Shown: piece by piece, positions 53,633 to 64,000 of the stretch
How positions within the stretch are numbered: the stretch's first letter is position 1
How the letters are laid out: each line of letters opens with the position of its first letter
From: Aphelidium insulamus
Taxonomy: Eukaryota; Aphelidiomycota; Aphelidea; Aphelidiaceae
Length of the DNA: 64,000 bases
Assembly (NCBI GenBank): GCA_036784855.1
Contig: JAZDSV010000033.1
Coordinates: 100,598-164,597 of the forward strand
Direction: 5' to 3'
Translations under genes and position numbers: made by a program
Notes under the pieces: model-generated
What the model was told of the DNA's origin: nothing
Database searches by the model: none
The model's input: only the letters and a program-made list of their open reading frames with translations

Positions 53633-56600
53633 TCACTGATTGTTCATCAGCGCGTCTTGCTTGGCCTGCAACGTGCTTGCAAGAGTCTTGTAGTGCTCCA
53701 GCTCTTGGAGCATGATCAGGGTTTCCTGTTTACACGCCGCCGAGTCCATGGATATCAGCGCCTTCAATTTTTCATTCTCCTCCTCCAGGCCGTGAATGCG
53801 CTCCTGTGCCTTCATGGACTCTTGTTCCATTTGTCGGTGGATCTCGACGATATTCCTGATCTCGGATGAGAAATGATCGTACTGCACGCCCACAAGTGAC
53901 ATTTGCCGGCTGAACGAGTCTTGTATCTTGGCCAGCTCTTCGTCCAGAGATTCCCACTGCTTGGCTGAAGACGAGTATTGATTACTGCTGGATTTTGAAG
54001 TGGAGTGTCCCGAGGATACAGCTTGATCGCCGTGCCGTGAGACTCCGTCATTCTTGTAGCGAATTTCATTCTCCAGCGCCTTTTTCAGGTTCTTGATCTG
54101 CCTATTCAACGATTCGATCTCGGTAGACATGCGAGACTTCTGCAACAGTTAATCTACAGTTATTGTTGGTGACATGCAAAAGTACCTCGGACTGCAGTAG
54201 CGTTTGACTGCTCTCGCATATCTTGGCCATGGCGTCACATAATGATTTTGTACCGCTGGTCGGCATGGATATGCTTCGTCGCTGAGCCTGGCTGCTGACC
54301 GGAGTCGACTTTTGGCGTGACCGGGGCAGCCCTGCTTGGGGTTCACGCCGTCCGCCAGATGATGATGGGGTGGCAGCGGCTCGCTGCATACTAAGTCTTG
54401 CAGCCGTCTGATCCAGTGTTTCGTTGGAGTCATATTTGACGGGTACTCGCTGGACACGGTGAGCCGATCCCATGGAATTGCGTTTGAGCAGTTTGCTTTC
54501 GGCCACGCCACCTTCAGAAGAGTTTGCGGCGCGGTGTTTGGCCTCCATGCTAGATGTACGTGGGATCATCAGACTTGAGGAGCGCAGTAATGTTTCCGAC
54601 AGTGGCGTAAGTGTGACCAGTGATTGAAAGCCTTCGTCGATACTGGGCAAACTAGCTCGAGAGCTGGGACTCAGGCTGGGGGCTGGATTATTACTACTGT
54701 TTTGTGTCAACAGACCGTCCAATGATCGCCGTGGTTGCAAGCACACTGCAGGCACATGTACAGACGATGAGCTAGTGGCACTGGATAGCATGCCGTCCGA
54801 CAAAAACAGTTTTGCTGGTGTCGCGAGTCCAATGCTACGCTTGAATATTTCGCCATAGTTATCGATCATGATTTTTAGGGTATGCGTTTGCAAGGCGCAA
54901 TTTTCGCTAAACTGCTTCATGTGCGTTCGCAGAACTATCGGTCCCCAAATCTCTGCGAGCTTTTCGGAAGACATGAAGTTGCTTGGCTCTTGTTGGGCAA
55001 CTCTAAAAACAGTCAGCTGCTGCTATGAATCGCTCACTATATTACCTTTGCAAGTGGCTGACCAAGATGCTGACGAAATTGTAATTGAGTGAAGCCAACT
55101 CCTCGCATATCTTTTCCGATAACTGCGGGATAACATTTGTTTGGTTCTCTGATAAATATATGTTAACATTATCAGTCCAAGATATTATTTTGGCGTACTT
55201 GAAATTGTTAAGCAATCGCAGGCTACAGCACCGCATAACACTGCTTTTGGTATGCTGACCACCCATTGTCTAAAAGCATTTGCAGCGACATGGACGTCAT
55301 ATTGAGCTAACATTTCGCGCAAATTTCCTGGTTGATCTAGAAAGCTTTTTAGCAGTTCAAATAAAGTCACATCAGGTAACTTACGATTGATAACCTTTAG
55401 CAGCTCTTCAATTTTTTGCTTGTTTGCATTGATGCGATATAGGCCATCTGTTTGAATACCGACCCTTTCGATGTGCGAGCACAAGTCCCGCAGTATTGAC
55501 AAGGTGCTCTCGGGATTGATCATGGCGCTGGCCGAAAAATCTGTCTTCCATTTGTTGGGGGACAGTTTGGCCAAGCTGGCAGTTGACGCGGACATTCTTC
55601 GCCTGGGAGACACGCTCAAATGTCGAATATTCTTGGCTACGCTGGAAAACTTGTTTTCAATGGCACTAGTGAATGCATTTGGCAACATGAAGGTGCTTGG
55701 AGTCGTGGCTCGTTCCAACGATTCCACGTCCCCGAATGATTGTCGACGCTCAGAGACATTATCGTCCTCGAATCCCATAGAAGGTTCACTAGCACTGCTA
55801 CCGCGGCGCGAAAGGTTCTTGACAGAATTCGATCGTCCCAAGCTCTTCATGCCCAAGCCATGCGTTGCTCTTAATAATGAATTTGAGGGTACGGCAGCCT
55901 CCTGCTGCGGCATAGCTTGCGTGCCAACAACATCTTTGAGTTGGCTGCAGGCCTCCAACGATCGATACATTTGGTAACTTTTGTCGTACCGCAAAGCGAC
56001 ATCGCAAACGGCCTCAACTAAAATGTCATAAACATGGGTGTTGATTCAAAAGTATACTTGCCCTTGTTAATGAAGAAATTGGCAAATCCATTATCTGTCT
56101 GACGCCACCACTTGGACTTGCTCTTGGTCACAGTCAGCTGGTCATCTCGCAGGTTTCTTGGTTGTAGCGTCAAATCGCCGAAATGGAAGCAAGCGCTAGT
56201 CTCGTGAAACTTTATAGTGGCAATAATGCATATTTACCGCGTTGAATTTCCTTTGGCCTGAACAATTCCTGCAATTTTACAACAAGCGCCTTGTAAAATA
56301 TCTTTACATGATGGATAATCTTGAGAATACAAGATCGCCATTGAACTCTACAGGGTTATGATAATATCTGCTACTATTGCCTCCTACCTTGTCTAGCGCA
56401 CTTCGATAATCCGATACATTCTTGTAAACGTGAAATATCAGATCCGTATTGTGGTCAGTCCATCGTCGATATATGTCAGCGCCATCAGAGAATTGGCGCG
56501 GTACTAGAGTTTCCACTGCTTTGCGGTAAGCAAGACAAAAGGCTTGACTGGCGACCGACGACAGAAACTTGAAAGCGCGAACTACTCGGACATGATCATT

Positions 56601-59095
56601 GCCATTCTGACGCTTCACGTCGCTGTCCTGAGGATGGTGTTGCGTAGTTCTGGGTCGGCCACGACTTTTCGTTTCGTCCAAATCACTGCCACCGAGCTTG
56701 ATCGCATCATTTTTACGGCTGGTTACAAACGCCTCAATCTGGTAACCGTCTGGCACGCCGCGGTCTGCGAGCGAGATAATGTTTAAGCGTGCCAGGTCAT
56801 AGATGGCGCAAAACTGCAATTCTTGCTTTTGTTTCTTGGAGAATGCACCGCTAGCTTTACGCTTGGCAATAAGTATTGTATCACTGAATAGCATAATGGT
56901 TATCAAAGTCGAGTCCTTTGGTTGCGCTGGATCAAATTCTGCAACCTCGTACTGGTCGACAAATGTCCTTCCGCGCTTGATAAAATCGGCCTTATAGTTC
57001 AATCATTGAGTAAAGTAGCTACTGATATTTCGTACCGGACATCCTGAAACGGAGCTCGCGATTTGAAAAAGCCTGCTGTAGCCCGATTCCAGTGTTAAAG
57101 TTTCATTCATGGACGCATTTAAACTCTGCAGATCAATGCTTGCTTGATCTAAACTGGCGTATGATGGATCGGTAAAAGCCGTATACTTCAACAGTTCTAA
57201 GTAGGTCAGAGCCGGCATCGTACGAAACTTCGCCGAAAATATATACCTTTGACCAGCAAGCCGTAACGCGGAAGACGTTGCACTGGCGTTATCAAAAAAT
57301 CTTTGATTGTTAGCTTTTCGCACTGCGGGTCCTTTTCCATAGCATTGATAAACTTTCTAAATGCCACGTTCTCTGACATCAGCGCGTCTAGTCGATTGCT
57401 GGCTGAGGAGTGGTTGGCTACATACTTTCGATAAACTTCGAAGCGCGTGATCTGCAGGCGGATTATTATTTGGAATATGCCAGTGCGTCGTACAAATTTT
57501 AAAAGAGTTTCTCCAATGTTGAGTTCGCCATTTGCAAACGACTCTTCAAGCTCTGCTAAAAATTCTTCATTTACCGCGATAATATCGTTAAGCTTTGGGA
57601 ACACTCCATAAAGATCAGTCGGTTTTAACCCATCGACAGCCACTTTAACTCTGTCAATAAAAAGCTGAACATTATTAGCAAATTAACAATTATGTCATCC
57701 AATACGTACTGATTGCAGCGTATGCAAGTTGTGGACGTAGCGCCTTTCAGTTTCAATAAACTCTTGCACAATATACTTTTGGCGGTCCTCCGAGACCTGC
57801 ATGCCTTGATGAGATAACGCTACGAAGACATTGTAGCGGCTTCAACATACACTTTTCGACGAGGCCACTGATTCCGCTAGTGACAGTGCTGGTAACAACA
57901 TGTTAATTAAATGCTTCGCGTTAAGGATCAGTGAAACGTACAATCAGCGGATAAAGGTTTTGAGCGTTTCACAGCCGTTCCAAGACATTCAAAGAAGCTG
58001 TTCATTGCACCTGAGGAATCAGCGTTTTAGGTGCGAAGTAGATTACTCCTACCAAAATCGCCAATTTTCCCAGTGATTATGATGTCGATGTCGTGCACAA
58101 GCGTTTGACAGCTCTTTTCCATGTTGTGCAGCTGCGCGCAAATGGATGGAAATGGGGCTTCACTTAGTTGAGCCGCTATCTGCGCCGCTTTGCAATGCTG
58201 AACTAGCTCACAATCTCGAATGCTGTCCCATCGTTTAAGTGCGGTTTGATAGTATTGCTTCTCTGCTGCATGCATTCCATCGGGGCAGCTTATTCCACGT
58301 GCGCGTGGTTCGTCGCCGCGTGTTTCAGATTCAGGAACGCTCAGAAGACTGGCCTTTGAAGTTATGGCCGAGTCGCTGGTGGCGCGTTGTTTGATATGGG
58401 AAAAATAAGCTTCAAGGATCTCGTCAAGCTGTTCGTGCACACCGCTTGCGTCTATTCGTCCGCTGCCAAGCCGCTTGTTGTTCGAGGAAAGACCACGAAT
58501 GTGACTTTTGCTTGATTGCTGTGACGGTTGCTTGTACGGAAGCACTACTCCGTGAAAGCCCTACATCAGTTGGTGGCATGGTTAGTTGGAATGAATGATT
58601 CCGTGGATCTTACAAGCTGGGTCCGAACGAGAGCACGGATATTACGCGATCCATTCGGGTCACTTGGCTGTTCCAACAACACTGAAATGCACACCGGCCC
58701 CAGTTTGGCGTCTGTACCGAGGAAGGTAGAGTGTTCTACGCGTGTGATCAGCATGCCGGTACAGCTAGCAGATCTCGGACTCACCCTTGTACGCCAGGCC
58801 ATTAAAGAACCATCTGGCAAAGTATCCCGGATACCACGTTGTCCCATTCGAGTCAATGTCCAGCAAGTCCTTGATAGTTTGCTCGTTGTTCACATCGAGT
58901 GAGAAGCCGGCGTCTGCCAGGTCTCGTTCGCACCGCTGTCCCAGTGCGGCCACGGGTCAGTGTCACGAGATCGTGCCGTATGCAAACACTTACGTCAAAC
59001 TGTTCGATTTCCGCAGCGTCCGGCGCTGAACAAAAGGTCGATGTAATCCGCCTGTCCAGCGTGCTAGCGCTCCCGCCAACATTCAGTGCCGCCAT
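53633..59095 (-). CDS. Linked RhoGEF (DH-PH) and RhoGAP locus, coiled-coil end
   Basis: I read one gene of about 14 exons and 1,600 residues. The N-terminal 280 residues are unassigned (WYPGYFARWFFNGLAYK, GFHGVVLPYKQ, then Ser-rich). The DH domain runs QKYIVQEFIETERRYVHNL, FRKFINAMEKDPQ, LTIKDFLITPVQRLPRYGLL, LKYTAFTDPSYASL. A PH-like domain follows (FIKRGRTFVDQYEVAEF, TIMLFSDTILIAKRK). Further on, KSKSKWWRQTDNGFANFFIN leads into a RhoGAP: SILRDLCSHIERVG, TDGLYRINANKQKI, AQYDVHVAANAFRQWV, IPKAVLCENQTNVIPQL, LAEIWGPIVLR. The end is Ser-rich with coiled coils (IESLNRQIKNLKKALE, EENEKLKALI). The junction near 56176-56230 is unresolved. I see no upstream ATG for a separate RhoGAP gene before about 55970, which favours a fusion. 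Confidence 0.65.
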
Positions 59096-59424
59096 TGGGG
59101 CTGTCAGAGTATATAGGTTGATAAGTGGTGTTTACCGCGTTATGGTCGAGCGGGGAAGTTGATTGTTTGTTCCGACATGGCGAGACATTTTTGAGACATT
59201 TTTTTGCGCGCTCAGCTGCTTACATATATTTCTTACAGTTTAGAGTGGCGCAGTGTCGGAGTGGAGCTAGGTAGAGGCTGTAAATGAAGGCTGTAAATGA
59301 AGGCGGAGTGATGAATAAGCCCCTCTAATTAAGCCGCTATTTTGGACCCTGTAATTCATCGCCGTAATTTGCTCCGTTTTCAATTGCATTTTCACCGGGC
59401 AATTGCCGCCGTCGCGCCGCCAGC
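59096..59424. other. Divergent promoter, no gene seen
   Basis: About 330 bp between the Rho-regulator start and ERD2. Contains a short duplication GGCTGTAAATGAA at about 59278-59305. Nothing else recognised. Confidence 0.6.
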
Positions 59425-60236
59425 ATGAACGTCTTCTCCTTTGCCGGCGATCTGATGCATCTAGCGTCCATATTCATACTGCTGCTAAAGATTAGAAAGA
59501 CGCATTCGTGCAGCGGTGAGGAGCTGTGTGCACATGTGCTTCGCATGACTGTGTGAATGCTGACCAGAGACCGACTGGCAGGCATCAGCTACAAGAGTCA
59601 ACTGCTGTATTTCGTCGTCTTTTGCACTCGATACTGCGACCTGTTCTTCAGCTTTCACTCCGTCTACAATACAAGCATGAAGATGTTTTTTATCGCCAGC
59701 AGCGGCTACGTCGTCTACCTGATGAAGTATCGCTACCACGGCACGTACGACAACTCTCTCGACACCTTCAAAATCGAGTACTTGCTGGGTGCATCCACGC
59801 TCATGGCTTTGATATTCCACTACCAATTTAGCGTAATGGAGGTGCGTAGGCGATATTGGTAAAAGTGTTCTACGGTTAACCTGTTCCAGCTGCTCTGGTC
59901 ATTCTCGATATTTTTGGAGAGCGTGGCCATCTTGCCACAGCTGTTTATGCTGTCCAGGACGGGCGAGGCCGAGACAATAACTGCGCACTACATGTTTGCA
60001 TTGGGCGGCTATCGCGCGCTCTACCTACTCAACTGGATCTACCGACTAATTGTTGACCATCGCCGCGACTGGATATCATGGATCGCTGGATTGCTGCAGA
60101 CTGGTTTATACGCCGATTTCTTTTACGTCTACTTTACAAAGTACGGTGAATTGTGTCTGTGTATTCTTAATTCAGTGGACTGATGTAATGTGTGTGCAGG
60201 GTGTTGAAGGGGAAGAAATTTGAGCTGCCAGCATGA
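59425..60236 (+). CDS. ERD2: ER retention (K/HDEL) receptor
   Basis: Four exons: 59425-59515, 59582-59841, 59890-60140 and 60200-60236; all joins keep frame. The protein (about 212 residues) reads [129 protein letters not shown] and ends KGKKFELPA. Seven membrane helices and the KGKKFELPA tail are as in Erd2/KDELR. It binds escaped ER residents in the Golgi and returns them in COPI vesicles; the lysines near the tail serve retrieval. Confidence 0.97.
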
Positions 60237-60718
60237 CGTCGCACTATATTTGTTGATGCCAGCAGTCGGCCAAGATCAAACAGCATAAACATTGCCAAGC
60301 TTTGTCACGTTTGTGTGGTGTGTGCGTGGCGGTGCGCACTAATCAACAACGTAAGCACGCGATGACTCGCACCGCTTTCTGCACAGTGTGCCTTTGCTGT
60401 AATATAACTGTGCACATCAAGCAGCGAACGCCACACTGCTTAAACAGCGTAGCATCAGCAGCCCCCGTGAGTCGAGTGAGAGCCACTGAACAGAGAGTGC
60501 CACCCGAAAGCCGCAGGCGACCGATCGAACAAGCCCCCGATCTGCGCGCCGACCAATCATTGGCCAGTGTGATCGTGAAAAGGCTTTTTCGGGCGCACAA
60601 CGCTTGCGTTCACTTTTTGCACTCCATTTGCTTCTTTTTGCCTGTCCGTTCGCCGCGCAGCTTCTCCGCGCCCATCTTCGCGCGCCTGTAGACTGTGACC
60701 AGTGTGTCTATTCATTGA
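60237..60718. other. Intergenic, no gene seen
   Basis: About 480 bp between ERD2 and the Kre9-like gene. An open frame at 60302-60691 has no recognisable protein character and I do not call it. Confidence 0.6.
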
Positions 60719-61557
60719 ATGGCGCTCTCTTCAGCTGTGGCGTCTGTGTTTGCCGTCTCGGCCGTGGTGGCCGTGTGGCTGGCCGGATTCGGCGGTGAGT
60801 GCCCGCTGTCGGCCATGTTGTTCTCTTCCGGTCCCAGATGCTCATTTGGGTGTGTGCGTGTAGGTTCCTCCAGTTTTGTGACTGGTGTTACTAGCAGTGC
60901 GTCCACCGTACGGCGCGGTGCGGCCAGCAACCACAATTCCACAGCAATCTTTGGTAAGTGAATGTGATGTGCCCATTGATACATGTTTCTTACTCACTGT
61001 CCTGTAGGAGCTGCAGTCCCTCCAACACCGCCTTCGTTTGCGTTCACATCTCCCACCCTGACTTCTGCGTGGAGAAATGGCGCCTCGTGCATAATACGAT
61101 GGCGGAACAGGTTGCCGCGGTCGGCGTCGGATGATGCGGGCTACGTGACCCTACACTGGCGACATACCGGTCTGGAGCAGCTACATCAGGCGCCGCATGG
61201 CCTTATTCGGTCACACATCACTAATACGGGCTCGTTTGACTGGATCGTGCCCGAAGAGCTTGCTCCTGGCTTCTATCGGCTGCGGCTGTGTGCCGATGAC
61301 GGCTCTGCCAATGCAAGTCTCCAGTACGGCAACTCGACACATATTCCAGCGACCTGCGTAGAAAGTCAGCCAGTCAAGATTTATAGAAAACGGACAATGA
61401 GTACGTGTCGATTGGATAAACGTTTTCTCTGCCGTGCTAATTTATTCTAGATCCGGCCATATTGTTGGGCACAGCGACCGTCAAGGATGCATCATTCTAT
61501 CAGACGCTTACATTTTTGTTTGGACTGGTTGGCGGCAGCATGGTCGTTTTTGCCTGA
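60719..61557 (+). CDS. Kre9/Knh1-like secreted or GPI-anchored wall protein
   Basis: Four exons of about 215 residues in total. Exon 1 (60719 to about 60795) encodes a signal peptide (MALSSAVASVFAVSAVVAVW). Exon 2 is a Ser/Thr stretch. Exon 3 carries a beta-sandwich: FAFTSPTLTSAWRNGASCII with RWRNRLPRSASDDAGYVTLH, and TGSFDWIVPEELAPGFYRLR, the pattern of the Kre9/Knh1 N-terminal (yeast cell wall synthesis) domain. Exon 4 ends with a hydrophobic segment (SFYQTLTFLFGLVGGSMVVF) and no basic tail, as in a GPI signal or C-terminal anchor. Family members help beta-1,6-glucan assembly; here only wall or surface location is inferred. Confidence 0.7.
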
Positions 61558-61713
61558 CAGTTTTGATGACCAAGAGTGGATTAAGAAGAAGAAGAGACAT
61601 TATTACTATTTTAACTAATACTTGCCGCCAAAGAAGCGGCAACTGGCGGGGGCTTATAAAAGCAAGTTTTAACTTTATTGCGACTATTAATGATACTTTG
61701 AAAATGTACATTG

Positions 61714-63826
61714 TCATAAGGCTTGCACTGTCTTGAGCTCCATGCGGATCTCGCCCACAGACTGAGTGACCTCGTCAAGCATGCGTTCCACTTCGGCGCG
61801 CCGGCGTCGAATGGGTGGAGTGCCGCCAGTGACGGGCAACCGCGCATACTCCGACTCCAGTTCCCTCTGTCGTTCGGTTTTGCGCTTGAGCTCCTGTTCC
61901 AGCTCGATTGTCTTTTGCACCACGGCATCGACGGGAATGACGAGGGAGCTGTACGCGGTTGAGTCAAAACTTTGCGACCGCGAATCCATGCCGGTCGTCG
62001 AGGTGCTGCGCGGTAGCATTGGTGGCCTTGGCTGCGCGGATGGGGAATATGACGACGAGTTGAAGTCGCGGTGCCGCTGCTGGTACGGCGAAGTCATCTG
62101 TGCAGATTGTGTCCGCTGCTGATACGGCGATGTCATCTGCGCAGATTGCGGTCGTTGTGGCGATGTTACGTGAAAGTTCCGACTGCTGGGCCGCGACGAT
62201 TCTCGAGCATCGTACCCACGGCTGCCAGAGAAGCTCCGACTGAGCTGCTGTTCGTCTCGGCCATCCAGTTTGTCACGCAGTTCAGCATTTTCAGATGCTA
62301 ATGCATGGTTGCCTTCTTGTAACTGCACGCATTTTTGCACCATCGTCTCGAATTCCCGTCTGGCATTGTCAAATTGCATCTAGGGAATTATCTTACTACC
62401 GGCAAAACAACAGGATTAATCACCTTTTCATTCTGGTACAGTGAGTAAAAGTGTGCTCGATCTTTGGAGAGTTTGTCAATGGACAGTTGCGCCGTGGACA
62501 TCTGCTGCTTCAAATCTAGGCAAGGTCATCAGTCTGTAAATCATCATTAAAACATACCCTTGTTTTCCTCGTCCAAGTGCAGCAGCATCATGCTCACTTC
62601 CTGGTTCTTGGCGTCGGCTTTTTGTACCCGTTCATTAAGTACAGCAATCTATACATTAATCAATTTCATGCATACATGCCCGATGTGCAAGTGTCACTAC
62701 CATGATAGACATACTAAAAATACACTATACATGTGCATGAAAGAATACGTACCAATGCTTCAATGCGGCGATTTTCCATCTGAGCCTCGGAATAGTCCCG
62801 TGCCCGCTTGTCCAACTCCAGCTGAATGGAGTCGTATTCCGAGTGGTAAAAGTCCCGCTCTTCGACGGTTTCGCGGTATCCACGCTCCAATTGCTGCACT
62901 TGCAGGCGTAACTTGGAGTTCTCCTCCGTCAGTTCAAGCACCTTGCTCTGCAGCAGTGTCTGATGCCGCATTTGTGCCGGGTGCACACTGGCACTGGCAG
63001 CGGTACTCGGACGACGGACGGGGTCAGCGACAACATGCACAGAACTCTGCGCAATGTATTGCGGGCGCTGCGGTGTCGGGGTGGACGAAGAGCGACCGCC
63101 CATGGAGGTGGAGGGCAACAAGTGCTCCGGGTATGTTACAGACTTTTCCGCGGTGCTCGTTGCACCCAACAGTGATGTCTCGTCCACCTCTTCCCAGTCA
63201 GTGACTTTACGAAGTGCCGCCAACGTGCTGGCAGATGATAAGGCACCTGCTCCACCACTGACAGCAGCCGTAGCCTGGCCGGACATTGAGAGATCAAATG
63301 AAGCATTGGCGGAGAAGCTGTCGTCTGGCTGGTCCACCGTGAGCAAAATCTCTGAATCTGTCGGCAGCAGTATTCGGCTTTGCTCCAACTCTCCACTGTG
63401 CAGCTCTTCTTCGTCTACCTGATCGTCCATGGACGGTGGTGGGTGCTGTGCATCGTTATGGGCTGCAGCTGTGACTGGACCGGGCGCAGATCTAGTCGGG
63501 GATCTTGATCGCTCGGGCGCCTGATCATTCCATGAAAGGGTCGGCACCGCGTACACATTGCTTATCCGCTGTGTGGGCGAGGCACTGGCAGCTCGACTGC
63601 CCGTCAGTTGTCTGGCATCTGACCTTGTATCGTTGATGCCAGCGACGAACTGGCCGTCGTCCAGACTGTGATGATTCTCCAGTGCCGTAAAGTCCGTGTG
63701 CGACGAAGAAGCTGACGGCGGCATAGACCTCCGCTTCAAGTCCATGAACCACTTGGATATGCGCTTCTTCTTTGCCAGCGCTGCATCGTGTGTGCTCGCA
63801 GCGTTTCTCCCAGCGTCGTCTTGCAT
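61714..63826 (-). CDS. Uncharacterised long coiled-coil protein
   Basis: At least four exons from ATG 63826 to TGA at 61714, about 640 residues. A basic start (KKKRISKWFMDLKRRS) precedes 230 disordered residues. Coiled coils follow (VLELTEENSKLRLQVQQLE, SIQLELDKRARDYSEAQME, and after introns MQFDNARREFETMVQKCVQL). A low-complexity block has a 13-residue tandem duplication (QSAQMTSPYQQR twice). The protein ends in a helix (QKTIELEQELKRKTERQREL, VERMLDEVTQSVGEIRMELK) with an intervening ARLP ... RRRRAEVE motif. I do not recognise the family; a cytoskeletal or polarity scaffold is plausible. The small middle exons near 62440-62650 are tentative. Confidence 0.6.
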
Positions 63827-64000
63827 TGTACAATGTTATGCAGTGATGCTTGTACCAAACAGACCAGTTGCTTCCATCCGAGATGCTTCAAGTCAGGAAG
63901 GGAATGAGAGATTATTTGAGTGTTATCATTTAGTGCATTATTGCTATTGTATAATATTGTAAATATTGTATTGCTAATATGTATTGCAAAGCTGATAGAT
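63827..64000. other. Upstream region at window end
   Basis: About 170 bp upstream of the coiled-coil gene ATG, AT-rich at its far end. Nothing recognised before the window stops. Confidence 0.5.

Noticed and set aside
60302..60691. 129-residue open frame between ERD2 and the Kre9-like gene
   Set aside because: Irregular composition, no domain, no splice continuity; sits in the spacer.

Overview
This window is nuclear DNA of a compact eukaryote, most likely an early-diverging fungus. I see about 33 protein genes, nearly all interrupted by short introns of roughly 35-105 nt (most 42-68), and one clear tRNA. Fungal pointers are a stand-alone orotidine-5'-phosphate decarboxylase (URA3 type, not fused to OPRT as in animals), a stand-alone APS kinase, a GATA factor with the fungal N-terminal DUF1752-like block, a Kre9/Knh-like wall protein, an Alr/Mnr2-like magnesium channel and several type II Golgi glycosyltransferases. 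The genome keeps respiratory complex I (NDUFS8) and glutaryl-CoA dehydrogenase. An actin-fragmin-kinase-like gene, an animal-like pair of GATA fingers, a Bin3/MePCE methyltransferase and a linked RhoGEF-RhoGAP locus argue against an ordinary ascomycete or basidiomycete. I cannot name the phylum from the sequence alone.

Layout. 1-5.7 kb: end of a telobox Myb (TRF/Taz1-like) gene, an F-box protein, a CorA-type Mg channel and a RING E3. 5.9-15 kb: a secretory/cell-surface block with a membrane-anchored GH5 hydrolase, a GT61-like transferase and two further type II putative glycosyltransferases, interrupted by a decayed FAR1/MULE-type transposase lying next to a CATA microsatellite. 15.4-22.8 kb: COX6, the spliceosomal helicase Aquarius and URA3. 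22.9-26.5 kb: two more putative glycosyltransferases, one a paralogue of the gene at 12.3 kb. 26.6-34.9 kb: glutaryl-CoA dehydrogenase, a small secreted protein, a Bin3-type RNA cap methyltransferase, the double GATA factor and the actin-fragmin-kinase-like protein. 35-42 kb: an unknown coiled-coil protein, a pyrimidine minisatellite, a PIAS/Siz SUMO ligase and a hormone-sensitive-lipase-like protein. 42.7-53.6 kb: housekeeping genes (NMD3, NDUFS8, RPS26, eRF3, tRNA-Met, GGTase-I beta, APS kinase, Syo1/HEATR3). 53.6-64 kb: the RhoGEF-RhoGAP locus, the KDEL receptor, a Kre9-like protein and a coiled-coil protein.

Shared themes are ribosome export and translation (NMD3, Syo1, RPS26, eRF3, tRNA-Met), secretory-pathway glycan work (GH5, five putative glycosyltransferases, ERD2, Kre9-like) and Rho/actin control (RhoGEF-RhoGAP, GGTase-I beta which prenylates Rho proteins, actin-fragmin-kinase-like). 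I see no operons. Neighbouring genes are close, often convergent with under 60 bp between stops.

The observations most worth a second look are the RhoGEF-RhoGAP fusion and its unresolved exon junction, the actin-fragmin-kinase-like gene in a fungus-like genome, the uncharacterised glycosyltransferase paralogue pair, a lesion in NMD3 that removes about 20 very conserved residues, and four GC-AG introns. Exon boundaries were set by eye from reading-frame continuity, GT/GC...AG signals and protein family expectation; none has transcript support here.
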